Shown here piece after piece: positions 16,169-24,812 of a DNA stretch of 64,000 nt. The position numbers and the translations under genes were made by a program. The stretch lies in assembly GCA_024233455.1 (NCBI GenBank), contig JACKPP010000001.1, positions 310,001 to 374,000 of the forward strand. Reading direction: 5' to 3'. The notes beneath the pieces were generated by a model. That model saw only the letters and a list, made by a program, of their open reading frames with translations. It searched no databases and was not told where the DNA came from. The stretch comes from Chlamydiales bacterium. Its GTDB lineage: Bacteria; Chlamydiota; Chlamydiia; Chlamydiales; JACKPQ01. How positions within the stretch are numbered: the stretch's first letter is position 1; each line of letters opens with the position of its first letter.

Positions 16169-17368
16169 GGCTTGGAGTAGCGCATTTTCTTTTTCTAACA
16201 GCTGTAGCTCTTCTCTTAAGTCTTGCGCATGCCGATAGAGCACTTCAAGCTCCTCACTTGGCAAATGATCAGACTCGGCTAAAAGTTGATTTGCAGTGTA
16301 GAGCTCTCCATGCGCTTGGTACAAGTCCTTGCGCACTTGATGCAGCGTTGCATCTTTAGCCTCAAACTGGACTCTCAATTGGTTATATAGCAGCTCTGCT
16401 TTTGAAACAGGCATGGAAGATTGTGTTTCTTGGCTCGGCGGCATTTGTTGTAGTTTTTCAATCCGTTCTTCATACTCTTTGGTCAACTGATCAATATGAG
16501 CTGCATGTTCTTTATGGAGCAGCTCGCACGCTTTTTCAATTTGCACTTGCTGGCGGTGTTCAAGCTGCAAATTATCCGCTTTAAGCCTGGCCAAAAGTTG
16601 CAATTTAGGTTTTAAGGCTTTGAGCTGATCGCGGTACTGCTGGGATAAAAGTTCTAGCTGAAAGTGGCGCACGCGCACATCGTTGAGTTTTGCTAAAATT
16701 TCTGGATCGGATGCACTGCGGGGAGATGCCTCAAGCTCTTTTCGTTGCTGATTAGCTGAGAAAAGCGCTCTTTCCAGTTCTTTAATCCGCTTTTGTTGCC
16801 GGTCGCGCTCAGATGCCAGCTCTGCTCGCATCTGTTTGGCCTGCCAGGCCTCCTGCTGACCAACCTGCATCAAGCGTTTAAGCGAATCGGTCCACTGTTT
16901 ACTTTCATCAAGTTGGGAGCGCAAGACTTGATTCTCATCGACAAGGCGGGCATTTAATGTGGCCTCTTTTTGCTTTTCCTGCTCCAAACCATCTTTAAGG
17001 CGTGCTAAATTGTGAATTTGCACCTCGCGCTTGTGCATAATCTCACGCACTTCTTGCACGCAAAGCGCAGTTAAAAATAACGCACTCATAATCGGGGCAA
17101 TAAAGCAAATACCTCCAAAAAGATCAGCAGGAGGCTCTAAAATCATGCAGCCAACCATCAGAGCTGAGGCCACGGCAAACCCGCGCATCCGCCATATCCA
17201 GCACAGCCCTAAGCCACTCATGGCAACAAAGCTGATACTCACGCTTTCTGAAAACTGCATTAAGAGGACACACAGGGCGGCGACTAAAAAGAAAGGCCCC
17301 AGGGCCATCCAAAAGACCATTTGAAAAGAAAAAGGCTTACACGCCAATCGTTCTAAGATTTGCTTCAT
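16121..17368 (-). CDS. Membrane protein with long coiled coil; positional counterpart of Inc CT850
   Basis: 415 residues. Residues 18-110 contain closely spaced hydrophobic helices (FFLVAALCVLLM, SFVAMSGLGLCWIW, ICFIAPIMSALFLTALCV). From about 115 to the end it is a near-continuous coiled coil rich in Gln, Glu, Leu and Lys. Hydrophobic pair plus long coil is typical of Inc proteins. By position next to map and by size it corresponds to C. trachomatis CT850, an Inc at inclusion microdomains that binds a dynein light chain (from memory). Sequence orthology is not shown. It shares four bases with the upstream M20 peptidase gene. Confidence 0.7.
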   Translation of the reverse strand: MKQILERLACKPFSFQMVFWMALGPFFLVAALCVLLMQFSESVSISFVAMSGLGLCWIWRMRGFAVASALMVGCMILEPPADLFGGICFIAPIMSALFLTALCVQEVREIMHKREVQIHNLARLKDGLEQEKQKEATLNARLVDENQVLRSQLDESKQWTDSLKRLMQVGQQEAWQAKQMRAELASERDRQQKRIKELERALFSANQQRKELEASPRSASDPEILAKLNDVRVRHFQLELLSQQYRDQLKALKPKLQLLARLKADNLQLEHRQQVQIEKACELLHKEHAAHIDQLTKEYEERIEKLQQMPPSQETQSSMPVSKAELLYNQLRVQFEAKDATLHQVRKDLYQAHGELYTANQLLAESDHLPSEELEVLYRHAQDLREELQLLEKENALLQALIGDGENLAAARCDD

Positions 17369-18681
17369 AGATGCTTAAATAGCTCAACTAGTGTTAAAAA
17401 GCCCAGCTCTAAGCGGTTTAAATCAAAGTGTTCATTAGGAGAATGGACTGCATCTTCCGGCAACGCCATTCCTAAAAAAAGCACCTCTGCACCGCTTGCT
17501 TGACTTAAGGCTTGTGCGATAGGGATACTACCACCAGTTAAGATAAAACGGCACTTTTTTTTGAAAACCGTTTCCAAAGCATCGACACATAGCTTCACAA
17601 ATGGAGAATTGGAAGAGGTACGAACAGCAGCTCCACCGTGATGCACGGTAACATTTATTTCCATTCCTGGAATCATTTCAGCCTGAAGAAAATCGCTAAC
17701 CAATGCCGCGATTTGATCTGGATCTTGACCTGGGACTAAGCGACATGACAACTTGCACTTGGCAACAGCTGGAATAATCGTCTTAAATCCTTCTCCAGTG
17801 TAGCCGCTAGAAAAACCATTGATCTCAATTGTAGGCTCCAGCCAATTGGCCGTTTTACCCCCGCCCAACACCGCGACACCAAAGGCGTCTTGGTAGGCCT
17901 TCTCATCCATCTCCAAATCCAACTGCTCTAGCTCTTCCAGCGGAATGGGCGTGATACCCTCTAAAAATCCCGGAATAGCAATTTTGCCCTCGGTGTCCCA
18001 GCACTTTACTAGTGTTTCCATCAACGCTCTGGCTGGGTTGTAGGCCATACCACCATGATTTCCCGAGTGCAGGTCAGCTTTTGCACCGCGCACCTTGATT
18101 TCCATTGTTGTAATTCCCCGCGCACCAAGAGTCACACCAGGTTCATTCCTCTCTGGCATATCGACATCTACCACTAAGAGGTAGTCGGCCTTTAACTGCT
18201 CAGCTTTTTTCTCACACAGCTTCTGCAAACCTGGGCTACCGATCTCCTCTTCTCCCTCGATCACAAGCTTCAAGTTGAAGTCTAAATCTTTCACCTCTTG
18301 CAAAGCGCACAGCGTGTAAAAACATTGCCCTTTATTATCCGATGCCCCTCTGGCATACACCACACCGTCTTTGACCAAAGGATCAAATGGATCGCTTTTC
18401 CATTCATCTAACGGATCAACCGGTTGAACGTCGTAATGGTGATAGATCAATAACGTGGGCTTATCTGGACCGGCCTTCAAATTTGTGGCAAAAAGTGTAG
18501 GATGCCCCTCTGTTTCCCAGCGCTCCACTTCTAGACCGCATTTTTTCAAATAGTCAGTTAGCCAATCAGCGCAAGCGAGTACATCTGTTTTATATTGAGG
18601 ATCTGTACTGATACTTTTAAACTTTAGAAACGTGAGATAATCATCAATGTCTTCATTCTTCATCGAAAACGCTCTTGGCAC
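17365..18681 (-). CDS. M20-family metallopeptidase (dipeptidase/deacylase type)
   Basis: 438 residues. Metal ligands of the M20 family are visible: His in LLIYHHYDVQP, Asp in ARGASDNKGQ, the Glu pair in VIEGEEEIGSPG, and a late His in DAVHSPNEHFD. The lid domain begins near GARGITTMEIKVRGAK. These two-zinc enzymes cleave dipeptides or N-acyl amino acids in the cytoplasm; the closest type is the ArgE/DapE/CPG2 dipeptidase group. It would help use host peptides. The start overlaps the end of the 84-residue gene upstream by 29 bases, and the stop overlaps the CT850-like gene, so three genes form one operon. Confidence 0.9.
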   Translation of the reverse strand: MPRAFSMKNEDIDDYLTFLKFKSISTDPQYKTDVLACADWLTDYLKKCGLEVERWETEGHPTLFATNLKAGPDKPTLLIYHHYDVQPVDPLDEWKSDPFDPLVKDGVVYARGASDNKGQCFYTLCALQEVKDLDFNLKLVIEGEEEIGSPGLQKLCEKKAEQLKADYLLVVDVDMPERNEPGVTLGARGITTMEIKVRGAKADLHSGNHGGMAYNPARALMETLVKCWDTEGKIAIPGFLEGITPIPLEELEQLDLEMDEKAYQDAFGVAVLGGGKTANWLEPTIEINGFSSGYTGEGFKTIIPAVAKCKLSCRLVPGQDPDQIAALVSDFLQAEMIPGMEINVTVHHGGAAVRTSSNSPFVKLCVDALETVFKKKCRFILTGGSIPIAQALSQASGAEVLFLGMALPEDAVHSPNEHFDLNRLELGFLTLVELFKHL

Positions 18682-18907
18682 TCTCCAACAAATAAGAGGC
18701 TAAAACCTTATCCCCTTCATAAGTCATCTCGACCTGCATCTCCCCTTTTGCATCCGGCTGGCAGCACGTAATAAGCACATAACCAGCAACGACTTGATCC
18801 GCACCTTGGCGCAACTTGCGACCCGAGCGCCATTTTTTGATCCCGCTGAGCAATTTAGCTCTCTCCCTTTTACACATGATGCGATCTACATCTGTAACTC
18901 TTTTCAT
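18653..18907 (-). CDS. Small basic hypothetical protein (84 aa)
   Basis: I chose ATG 18907 (MKRVTDVDRIMCKRERAK), because the longer open frame runs back into the divergent htpX gene. The first half is basic (KKWRSGRKLRQG), the second half acidic (EMQVEMTYEGDKV, SVFDEE). There is one hydrophobic strand (VVAGYVLITCC). No family recognised. Its end overlaps the M20 peptidase start by 29 bases, suggesting coupling. It could be a small regulator, but nothing shows that. Confidence 0.6.
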   Translation of the reverse strand: MKRVTDVDRIMCKRERAKLLSGIKKWRSGRKLRQGADQVVAGYVLITCCQPDAKGEMQVEMTYEGDKVLASYLLESAKSVFDEE

Positions 18908-18956
18908 GTCACAATTTCTATTTATCTGCAAAGAGAAATCTGGTATTATTGCAAAT

Positions 18957-19832
18957 ATGAAAACGTTTAAACGCATTTTTCTATTCATTGCATTAAACCT
19001 GGCCATCATGACCATGGTTTCCATCATCATGGCCCTATTTAACTTGAAACCGTTCCTCAATCAATACGGCATAGACTACACTGAACTTCTGATCTTCTGC
19101 TTGCTGTGGGGTATGGGTGGGGCGCTTATTTCACTTTGCTTATCGCGAAAAATGGCCAAATGGATGATGCGGGTCAAACTGGTGGACAGCTCTCATCCCC
19201 TTCATCAAACGGTTGCCAAGCTTTCCAGAAGCGCAAAACTATCAGCTATTCCCGAAGTAGGCATTTTTCCTTCCGAGCAGCTGAATGCTTTTGCCACAGG
19301 TCCAACCCAAAAGCGCTCGCTGGTTGCCGTCTCATCTGGTCTACTTGAAAAAATGGATGAAAAACAAATCGAGGCGATCCTGGGACACGAAATTTCTCAT
19401 ATTGCCAATGGTGATATGGTGACCATGACCCTCTTGCAAGGTGTCGTCAACGCTTTTGTCATGTTCCTGGCCCGTGTGCTGGCCTTTGCGCTTTCATCGC
19501 TAGGAAGAGGAAATGATCGCCGCTCTATTGGCGGCTCTTACTACTTCTTTGTCATCATCTTTCAGCTGATCTTTATGGTCCTTGGCACACTCATCATTTG
19601 CGCCTATTCGCGCTTCCGCGAATTCCGCGCCGACAAAGGCGGGGCCAAACTCACCAGCACGAGCTCCATGGTATCTGCTCTTGAGCGGCTTAAAACTCAG
19701 CACACTGCCATAGCCGCAGGCTCGATGCAAGCCTTCATGATCAATAATCCTGTAAAAAAAACCTGGCAAAAGCTCTTCTCAACCCACCCACCTTTAGAAG
19801 AGCGCATTGAACGTCTAGAGCACCACCGGTAA
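18957..19832 (+). CDS. htpX: HtpX zinc metalloprotease
   Basis: 291 residues from ATG 18957 (E. coli HtpX 293). HtpX is an inner-membrane protease degrading misfolded membrane proteins. Two N-terminal membrane helices (IFLFIALNLAIMTMVSIIM and TELLIFCLLWGMGGALISL) precede the catalytic GHEISHIANGD (HExxH zinc motif). Two further hydrophobic segments follow (VVNAFVMFLARVLAFAL, FVIIFQLIFMVLGTLIIC), then REFRADKGGA with the third zinc-ligand Glu, and STHPPLEERIERL, the M48 C-terminal signature. An upstream in-frame start exists but would extend into the divergent gene. Confidence 0.95.
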   Translation: MKTFKRIFLFIALNLAIMTMVSIIMALFNLKPFLNQYGIDYTELLIFCLLWGMGGALISLCLSRKMAKWMMRVKLVDSSHPLHQTVAKLSRSAKLSAIPEVGIFPSEQLNAFATGPTQKRSLVAVSSGLLEKMDEKQIEAILGHEISHIANGDMVTMTLLQGVVNAFVMFLARVLAFALSSLGRGNDRRSIGGSYYFFVIIFQLIFMVLGTLIICAYSRFREFRADKGGAKLTSTSSMVSALERLKTQHTAIAAGSMQAFMINNPVKKTWQKLFSTHPPLEERIERLEHHR

Positions 19833-19835
19833 AGG

Positions 19836-21680
19836 TTACTCTGGACCAATCACATTAGCGATTTCACGGAGAAGATGATCGATGTTTCCGATTCGCAAAT
19901 AACTCTTTATCTCCTTACGTAATTGCCTAGCTGAATCAGGAGTAAGAATAGAGCTTAAATCATAATTATTTAAATAGTTAATGATTTCAATCATCTGTAG
20001 TGAGGCGCCCCAATCTTTAGAGGCAATCAAAAACATGCGCAGAGCCAAACTTGCATCGGTACCCTCTAGTGGAACGTCTCCTAAAATAAAATCTAGTGCA
20101 GCAAGAGTTGCTTCAGGGTCATCTGCCCTAATTTCCACAAGCGGATAACGGACATAAGCGGCAGCATCAGGGTACTTGTCCTGCAGAGACAGGCTCTCTT
20201 GAAAGTAAGCAAAAAGTTTTCCATTTCCATAACATTTTAGCCCTTGATGTTCCCCAAAACTGTGCTTTTTATCAATCGGGCATTGAAATGCCCTCATAGC
20301 AACAAATTCATCTTTAGAATTACGAATTTTAAAAAATTTATTCACACCTGATCCAGGTTGGTATTCACCTTGAATTCTACAGTTTAGTTCGTTTTCATAT
20401 TCATTATTGGGTGCATACTGCTCTGCTAATTCAGTGTCCAGCAATTCTGGGTACTCGCCCCTATTGGCACCATTAACTTGTAATTTTGATATTTTATTTC
20501 TCGTGCCGTGATCTTTTAATCTTCCTATTGGCAATGAGAAATTTTCATTCATTGAATTTATACAATCACAGATCAATCGACTTTTTATTTCAGGCTCGCG
20601 GATATTCTGGCTGTCCAAATGATTAATCATATTAATAAGAGCTGCCTCACTCCAATCATTGTTCAATGCGTTAAGAAACGGCGTGAGAGAATTACCCCAA
20701 AAAAATTTGATCAGCTGAGTGAACAAATGATTAAATGGACCGTACAGTTGATTGGCTATATATAGCTTTGCCACCAAATCAACATCAAGTAAATCGGAAA
20801 TATCTCGGTTATTTAGGAGCTGAAGAATATGAATTCTATCAATTTCGTTCTGCAATTTTTCTTCGTTGAACAAAAAAAGATCTATCAATTGTTTAACTGT
20901 GAAGTGATCAAAAGACCCACTCTCATTGAAATGCAAATCCAGCAATAAAAGATACGTTTGCGGATCTTCTGCTTGAATGGCTGTCACTCTGAGCGATTCC
21001 TGAATAACAAGCTTTAAATAGCCCTTATTTATGCTAAATTCAGTCGTATGCTCAGTCCATTCTCTCCCTGGAAGAGCCCTCATTCCCACAAAATTCCCAT
21101 TCTCATCGCAGATTTTATAAAATTGAATATTGTCTTTTTCAAGAAAACTTTTTGCCCGCTCTAATAATTCGGGCTCATACTCGTTACCTGGCTCGTATTT
21201 AAACGCTAATTCCTGATCTGAAAGTTCAGCAAAAGACGAATCATTACCCTCTAAATCAGAATGTGCTGCTGCAGCTTGCTCGGTAATAGGACTATCGGAT
21301 GCAGACCCATTGGCAGGCGTATCGAGAGCGGGACCACTCGTATCTTGGTGCTCGTACTCGTTACCCGGTGCGTATTTAAACGCTAATTCCTGATCTGAAA
21401 GTTCAGCTAAAGGTAAATTTGTATTCACTAAATCAGAATGTGCTGCTGCAGCTTGCACGTTAACTGGATTATTGGGCGGTGGCCCACCAGAGGGCTTATC
21501 AGCACCTGGTTGGCTGGCGCTAGCAGAGGTCTTCTTCCAATAATAGCGATGGAGAAGCAAGCATCCACCTGCAGCCGCTGCAACACCCAAGATAGCAAGA
21601 GCCACTCCATATGCCTTCCCTGGGGGTTTAGCCGCCAAATCAGATACATGAGTGAGGTGTGCCTGCAAGGTTGTTTTCAT
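19836..21680 (-). CDS. Membrane-anchored protein with internal repeats, unknown (effector candidate)
   Basis: 614 residues behind a GGAG site. One hydrophobic helix (about 25-45, AYGVALAILGVAAAAGGCLLL) lies near the N-terminus, followed by a Pro/Ala/Ser-rich region. The motif LAELSDQELAFKYAPGNEYE occurs near residues 92 and 150, and a third, diverged copy (LLDTELAEQYAPNNEYE) near 415. The second and third copies are each followed by related blocks (FYKICDENGNFVGMRA; FFKIRNSKDEFVAMRA), so the protein is an internal duplication of about 260 residues plus an extra short copy. The rest looks helical. Function unknown. Confidence 0.7.
   Translation of the reverse strand: MKTTLQAHLTHVSDLAAKPPGKAYGVALAILGVAAAAGGCLLLHRYYWKKTSASASQPGADKPSGGPPPNNPVNVQAAAAHSDLVNTNLPLAELSDQELAFKYAPGNEYEHQDTSGPALDTPANGSASDSPITEQAAAAHSDLEGNDSSFAELSDQELAFKYEPGNEYEPELLERAKSFLEKDNIQFYKICDENGNFVGMRALPGREWTEHTTEFSINKGYLKLVIQESLRVTAIQAEDPQTYLLLLDLHFNESGSFDHFTVKQLIDLFLFNEEKLQNEIDRIHILQLLNNRDISDLLDVDLVAKLYIANQLYGPFNHLFTQLIKFFWGNSLTPFLNALNNDWSEAALINMINHLDSQNIREPEIKSRLICDCINSMNENFSLPIGRLKDHGTRNKISKLQVNGANRGEYPELLDTELAEQYAPNNEYENELNCRIQGEYQPGSGVNKFFKIRNSKDEFVAMRAFQCPIDKKHSFGEHQGLKCYGNGKLFAYFQESLSLQDKYPDAAAYVRYPLVEIRADDPEATLAALDFILGDVPLEGTDASLALRMFLIASKDWGASLQMIEIINYLNNYDLSSILTPDSARQLRKEIKSYLRIGNIDHLLREIANVIGPE
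21174..21279. repeat. 106-bp intragenic repeat, copy 1 (period 177 bp)
   Basis: Matches 21351-21456 with offset 177 bases, including identical cores CGTATTTAAACGCTAATTCC and AAATCAGAATGTGCTGCTG. It encodes the ELSDQELAFKY motif, preserved in frame (177 = 59 codons). Recent slippage or unequal crossing-over within the gene explains it. Confidence 0.8.
21351..21456. repeat. 106-bp intragenic repeat, copy 2
   Basis: Second copy of the unit at 21174-21279, nearer the 5' end of the minus-strand gene. The near-identity of the DNA suggests the repeat number may vary between strains. Confidence 0.8.
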
Positions 21681-21743
21681 TGCTCATCTCCACATAATTT
21701 ACAAAATTTTACTAGCCAAATGAATTACCAGCAAAGGCTTTTT

Positions 21744-23042
21744 TTAAATTAGGACTGTAACCGAGTCTAAGACCTGTAATAGGCCATCTTCAAAGAGGTA
21801 GCTATGAGTAGGATGCATCCTATTGCATAGCTGGCTTAAGCTGCTTTGCTGGATCACGATGAAGTCCACCTCGTGCAATGAGGCCAAAAGCTCAATAAAG
21901 ACGCTATCTGGCTCATCATCGCGGATGAAGAGGATAAGTTTTTCCTGATTTAAGGAGAGCTTTTTCAGAGTTAAAAAGAGCTCTGTGGTCATTCCAAAGG
22001 TGCTATCGATTCCAAGCACTGTAAAAGATTTACCTTGCAGTGTTTGCTCCAAAGCGTAGAGATGCTGTTCATCAAAGACTTTGTTTTTGACATCGAGCTC
22101 GAGTAGACGCTCGGCAATATCAGCCAGTGATAGCTTAGCACATCCTAACCGTTCAATTGCCAAGCCGGCCGCCACATTGCTAAGGTGGGCTGCCGATGCA
22201 AGCTCCAAATCGTTGGCTAGTGCCATGCATAGCATTGCCAGTACAGTATCGCCAGCGCCAGTCACATCTTGAACTTCCCTGCAGCGCACCGGAAAATGGG
22301 TGTGCGTGTTATCGTCGGAAAAGAGCGACAAACCCTCACTAGAGCGGGTAATGAGTATTTGCTGGGCCTCAGATTGGTTAAACAGAGCCTTGGCAACGTC
22401 ATTTAAAGAGCTATCTAATGGAAGTTTCGAGGCGGCATACGCTTCTTTTAAGTTGGGTTTAATGAGAGTTGCACCTTTGTATTTGGAAAAATCCTCCCCT
22501 TTGGGATCGACGATAATGGGAATACCAAGCTCTTTTCCATGCTTTATCAATGCCGCTAAAACGGTGGGAGTTAAAAAACCCTTATTGTAATCGGAAATCG
22601 CAATGAGATCGCAATCTGGCAACGCCACATTTCTAACAAGATCATCGGCAATAGGGTGGGTGTGTTCAAAATCAATTCGCAGCATTTGCTGAGATCCCCC
22701 CATCAGCCTATTTTTCACTGGGGTGTGGTAGTTGTTTTCGGTAAGCAAGCCTTGCGCGTTGATATCTTGGTCAAAAAGCAGACGCTTTAGATGCTCGCCT
22801 TCAAGGTCATCGCCAATACGGCCCAAAGCAAAGACCTGCGCTCCTAAAGATGCCAAGTTAAGCGCTACGTTCCCAGCGCCACCAGGTAGCGAGTGCTCTC
22901 TTTGCACGTGCAAAACTGGAACCGGCGCTTCAGGAGAAATGCGTCCCACTTTGCCGTGCGTGTAGCGATCGAGCATGAAATCGCCTGCTACTAGCACCTT
23001 AAAGGGCTTGAGATGACTTAACATCCCTATGAGATTTACCAT
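21744..23042 (-). CDS. hldE: Heptose-7-phosphate kinase (HldE/RfaE type) with degenerate second domain
   Basis: 432 residues. Residues 1-320 are a PfkB-type kinase: VLVAGDFMLDRYTHGKV, GGAGNVALNLASLGA, and the catalytic DVTGAGDTVLAM. In HldE this makes heptose-1,7-bisphosphate for LPS inner core. In full-size HldE the last 130 residues are a cytidylyltransferase with HxGH. Here the C-terminal part (KSFTVLGIDSTFGMTTE, LILFIRDDEPDSVF, VDFIVIQQSSLS) keeps the strand pattern, but HxGH is absent, so this domain is probably inactive. The ADP-transfer step would need another enzyme. The start overlaps the end of hldD by seven bases: the two are an operon. Confidence 0.85.
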   Translation of the reverse strand: MVNLIGMLSHLKPFKVLVAGDFMLDRYTHGKVGRISPEAPVPVLHVQREHSLPGGAGNVALNLASLGAQVFALGRIGDDLEGEHLKRLLFDQDINAQGLLTENNYHTPVKNRLMGGSQQMLRIDFEHTHPIADDLVRNVALPDCDLIAISDYNKGFLTPTVLAALIKHGKELGIPIIVDPKGEDFSKYKGATLIKPNLKEAYAASKLPLDSSLNDVAKALFNQSEAQQILITRSSEGLSLFSDDNTHTHFPVRCREVQDVTGAGDTVLAMLCMALANDLELASAAHLSNVAAGLAIERLGCAKLSLADIAERLLELDVKNKVFDEQHLYALEQTLQGKSFTVLGIDSTFGMTTELFLTLKKLSLNQEKLILFIRDDEPDSVFIELLASLHEVDFIVIQQSSLSQLCNRMHPTHSYLFEDGLLQVLDSVTVLI

Positions 23043-24019
23043 CTAGATCCAGAAAGTAAGTAATGTTGAACATAGTCTGCGACCGCATCTTCAATAGTGA
23101 GCGTCTTAAATGGACGCGCTGCTTGGTACTTGCTCATATCAGCACAAGTATAGTTTTGGTAATTTTTGGACAAGTCTTCTGGCATAGGAACGTACTCAAT
23201 GTTTTCCTTTTTGCCCAGAGCCTGAAACACAGCTTTTGCTAACCGATTCCAAGAAATAGGTTCACCGGCACCAACGTTGAAAATGCCACATAGATCATTG
23301 CCAAGAAAATCACAGGTGATGTGCGCTACGTCTTTAACGTAAATAAAATCGCGCTTCTGCTCACCATCATCAAAATGCTTTGGATCGTTGGAGGCAAAAA
23401 GTTTGACTTTACCATCTTTTTGAATCATATCCGTCATATGCATGACCATCGATCCCATACGACCTTTATGGTATTCGTTAGGTCCAAAAACATTAAAATA
23501 TTTCAAGCCCACAACCTTGTCTAGGACGTTTTGGTTTTTCATCCATTGATCGACCATATGCTTAGAATACCCGTAGATATTTAACGGGCTTAAGCTATCG
23601 ATTTGTGCATGGGCATCGACGAAACCATTTTTTCCGTCACCATAAGTTGCCGCAGAGGATGCGTAGATAAAGCGGTGGTTGTGCTGCAATGCATAACTTG
23701 CAAGACGTGTCGTAAAACGGTAGTTGGTTTTAAGAAAATAATCGCCGTCTGTTTCCACTGTGTCTGAGCATGCGCCCAAATGGATAAAAGCTTCAATTTC
23801 CTGTTCCTTATCTTGGAGCCAATCGAATATATCATGGCGCGAAATGAGATCAACATACCTTTTGCCCACCAGATTTTTCCATTTCGGACTTTTCTTGAAG
23901 TCATCTACCAAGATGAGATTAGTGTAACCTTGATCGTTAAGATGGCGTACTACGCCTGATCCAATAAATCCGGCAGCTCCGGTCACAATGATTAGCTGGT
24001 CATCAAAAACTTTAGACAT
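23036..24019 (-). CDS. hldD: ADP-L-glycero-D-manno-heptose-6-epimerase
   Basis: 327 residues from ATG 24019. HldD is the last step of ADP-heptose synthesis for LPS core. It is an extended SDR: NAD-binding VTGAAGFIGSGVVRHL, YASSAATYGDG, catalytic YGYSKH (Tyr/Lys), LKYFNVFGPNEYHKG and YVKDVAH. All are conserved positions of RfaD/HldD. hldE follows on the same strand with overlap. Presence of both genes implies heptose in the LPS, which as I recall is absent from the truncated Kdo-only LPS of Chlamydiaceae and so fits an environmental lineage. Confidence 0.95.
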   Translation of the reverse strand: MSKVFDDQLIIVTGAAGFIGSGVVRHLNDQGYTNLILVDDFKKSPKWKNLVGKRYVDLISRHDIFDWLQDKEQEIEAFIHLGACSDTVETDGDYFLKTNYRFTTRLASYALQHNHRFIYASSAATYGDGKNGFVDAHAQIDSLSPLNIYGYSKHMVDQWMKNQNVLDKVVGLKYFNVFGPNEYHKGRMGSMVMHMTDMIQKDGKVKLFASNDPKHFDDGEQKRDFIYVKDVAHITCDFLGNDLCGIFNVGAGEPISWNRLAKAVFQALGKKENIEYVPMPEDLSKNYQNYTCADMSKYQAARPFKTLTIEDAVADYVQHYLLSGSRW

Positions 24020-24047
24020 CACAAATTCTCACATAAAAGTTGATGCC

Positions 24048-24812
24048 TCAAGTATACCACTCGCCTGCTTTTTTTCGAAGCGGTGCAAACGGATAAAAAT
24101 CGACACCTTCCACTTCAGGTTGTAAATCACCATAGCAAACAAACGCTGATCCGCTTCCAGTCATAGATACATGATCAAATCCAGCTGTGAATAATTTCCG
24201 CTTAATTTCGATTAACTCGGGTAAAACGCGGATGGCTGCAGGTTCTAAACTTTCACCTGGAATGCATACATTATAGACAGCTGGAGTAGACAGGTGAAGT
24301 AGTTTTGGTTTGGCAATCCAGTGAGGCATTTCTGCAGGTGGCAGACAGTTAGTCACGATGTCTCCTCTACCTGAGCAAAGCGCAGTTCCTTCAGAAAAGA
24401 AAAATGGAACATCCGATCCAATCTCACTCGACCACATTTGTAACGTCTTTTCATCTACCGAGTGATTGAAAAGCGCATTTATGGCAAAAAGCGTGGTGGC
24501 AGCATTGCTACTTCCACCGCCAAGACCAGCTTGAGTTGGAACATTTTTTTCAATGTGGATCGATACGGGATTTAAAAGAGCTGTTCTTTTTCTAAAAAGC
24601 TCAAGGGCTTTCCAAGCCAAATTAGAAGCATCCGTTGGAATGGTTAATCCAGTGCATGTAAGCTCATCTTTCTCGGAAAAAGAAAGAGACACCCAATCTG
24701 AAAGCGTTACCGCTTGCATGAGTGTCTCTATGTCATGAAAACCACAGTCATGCTTACGCACAACCTTGAAGGTGAGGTTGACTTTTGCAGGAGACCTAAC
24801 CCTGGTGATCAT
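24048..24812 (-). CDS. ispE: 4-diphosphocytidyl-2-C-methyl-D-erythritol kinase
   Basis: 254 residues from ATG 24812, the fourth enzyme of the MEP isoprenoid pathway. RVRSPAKVNLTFKV carries the catalytic Lys region and PTQAGLGGGSSNAATTLFA is the GHMP-kinase phosphate loop. MTGSGSAFV is the C-terminal glycine motif. The start lies inside rplI (17-base overlap), so it is the last gene of the rplY-to-ispE operon, as in C. trachomatis CT799-CT804 (remembered order). Length slightly short of the E. coli 283. Confidence 0.94.
   Translation of the reverse strand: MITRVRSPAKVNLTFKVVRKHDCGFHDIETLMQAVTLSDWVSLSFSEKDELTCTGLTIPTDASNLAWKALELFRKRTALLNPVSIHIEKNVPTQAGLGGGSSNAATTLFAINALFNHSVDEKTLQMWSSEIGSDVPFFFSEGTALCSGRGDIVTNCLPPAEMPHWIAKPKLLHLSTPAVYNVCIPGESLEPAAIRVLPELIEIKRKLFTAGFDHVSMTGSGSAFVCYGDLQPEVEGVDFYPFAPLRKKAGEWYT

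Noticed and set aside
21174..21456. Regular repeats considered as a CRISPR array
   Set aside because: Only two copies, 106 bp each, in frame inside a protein-coding gene.
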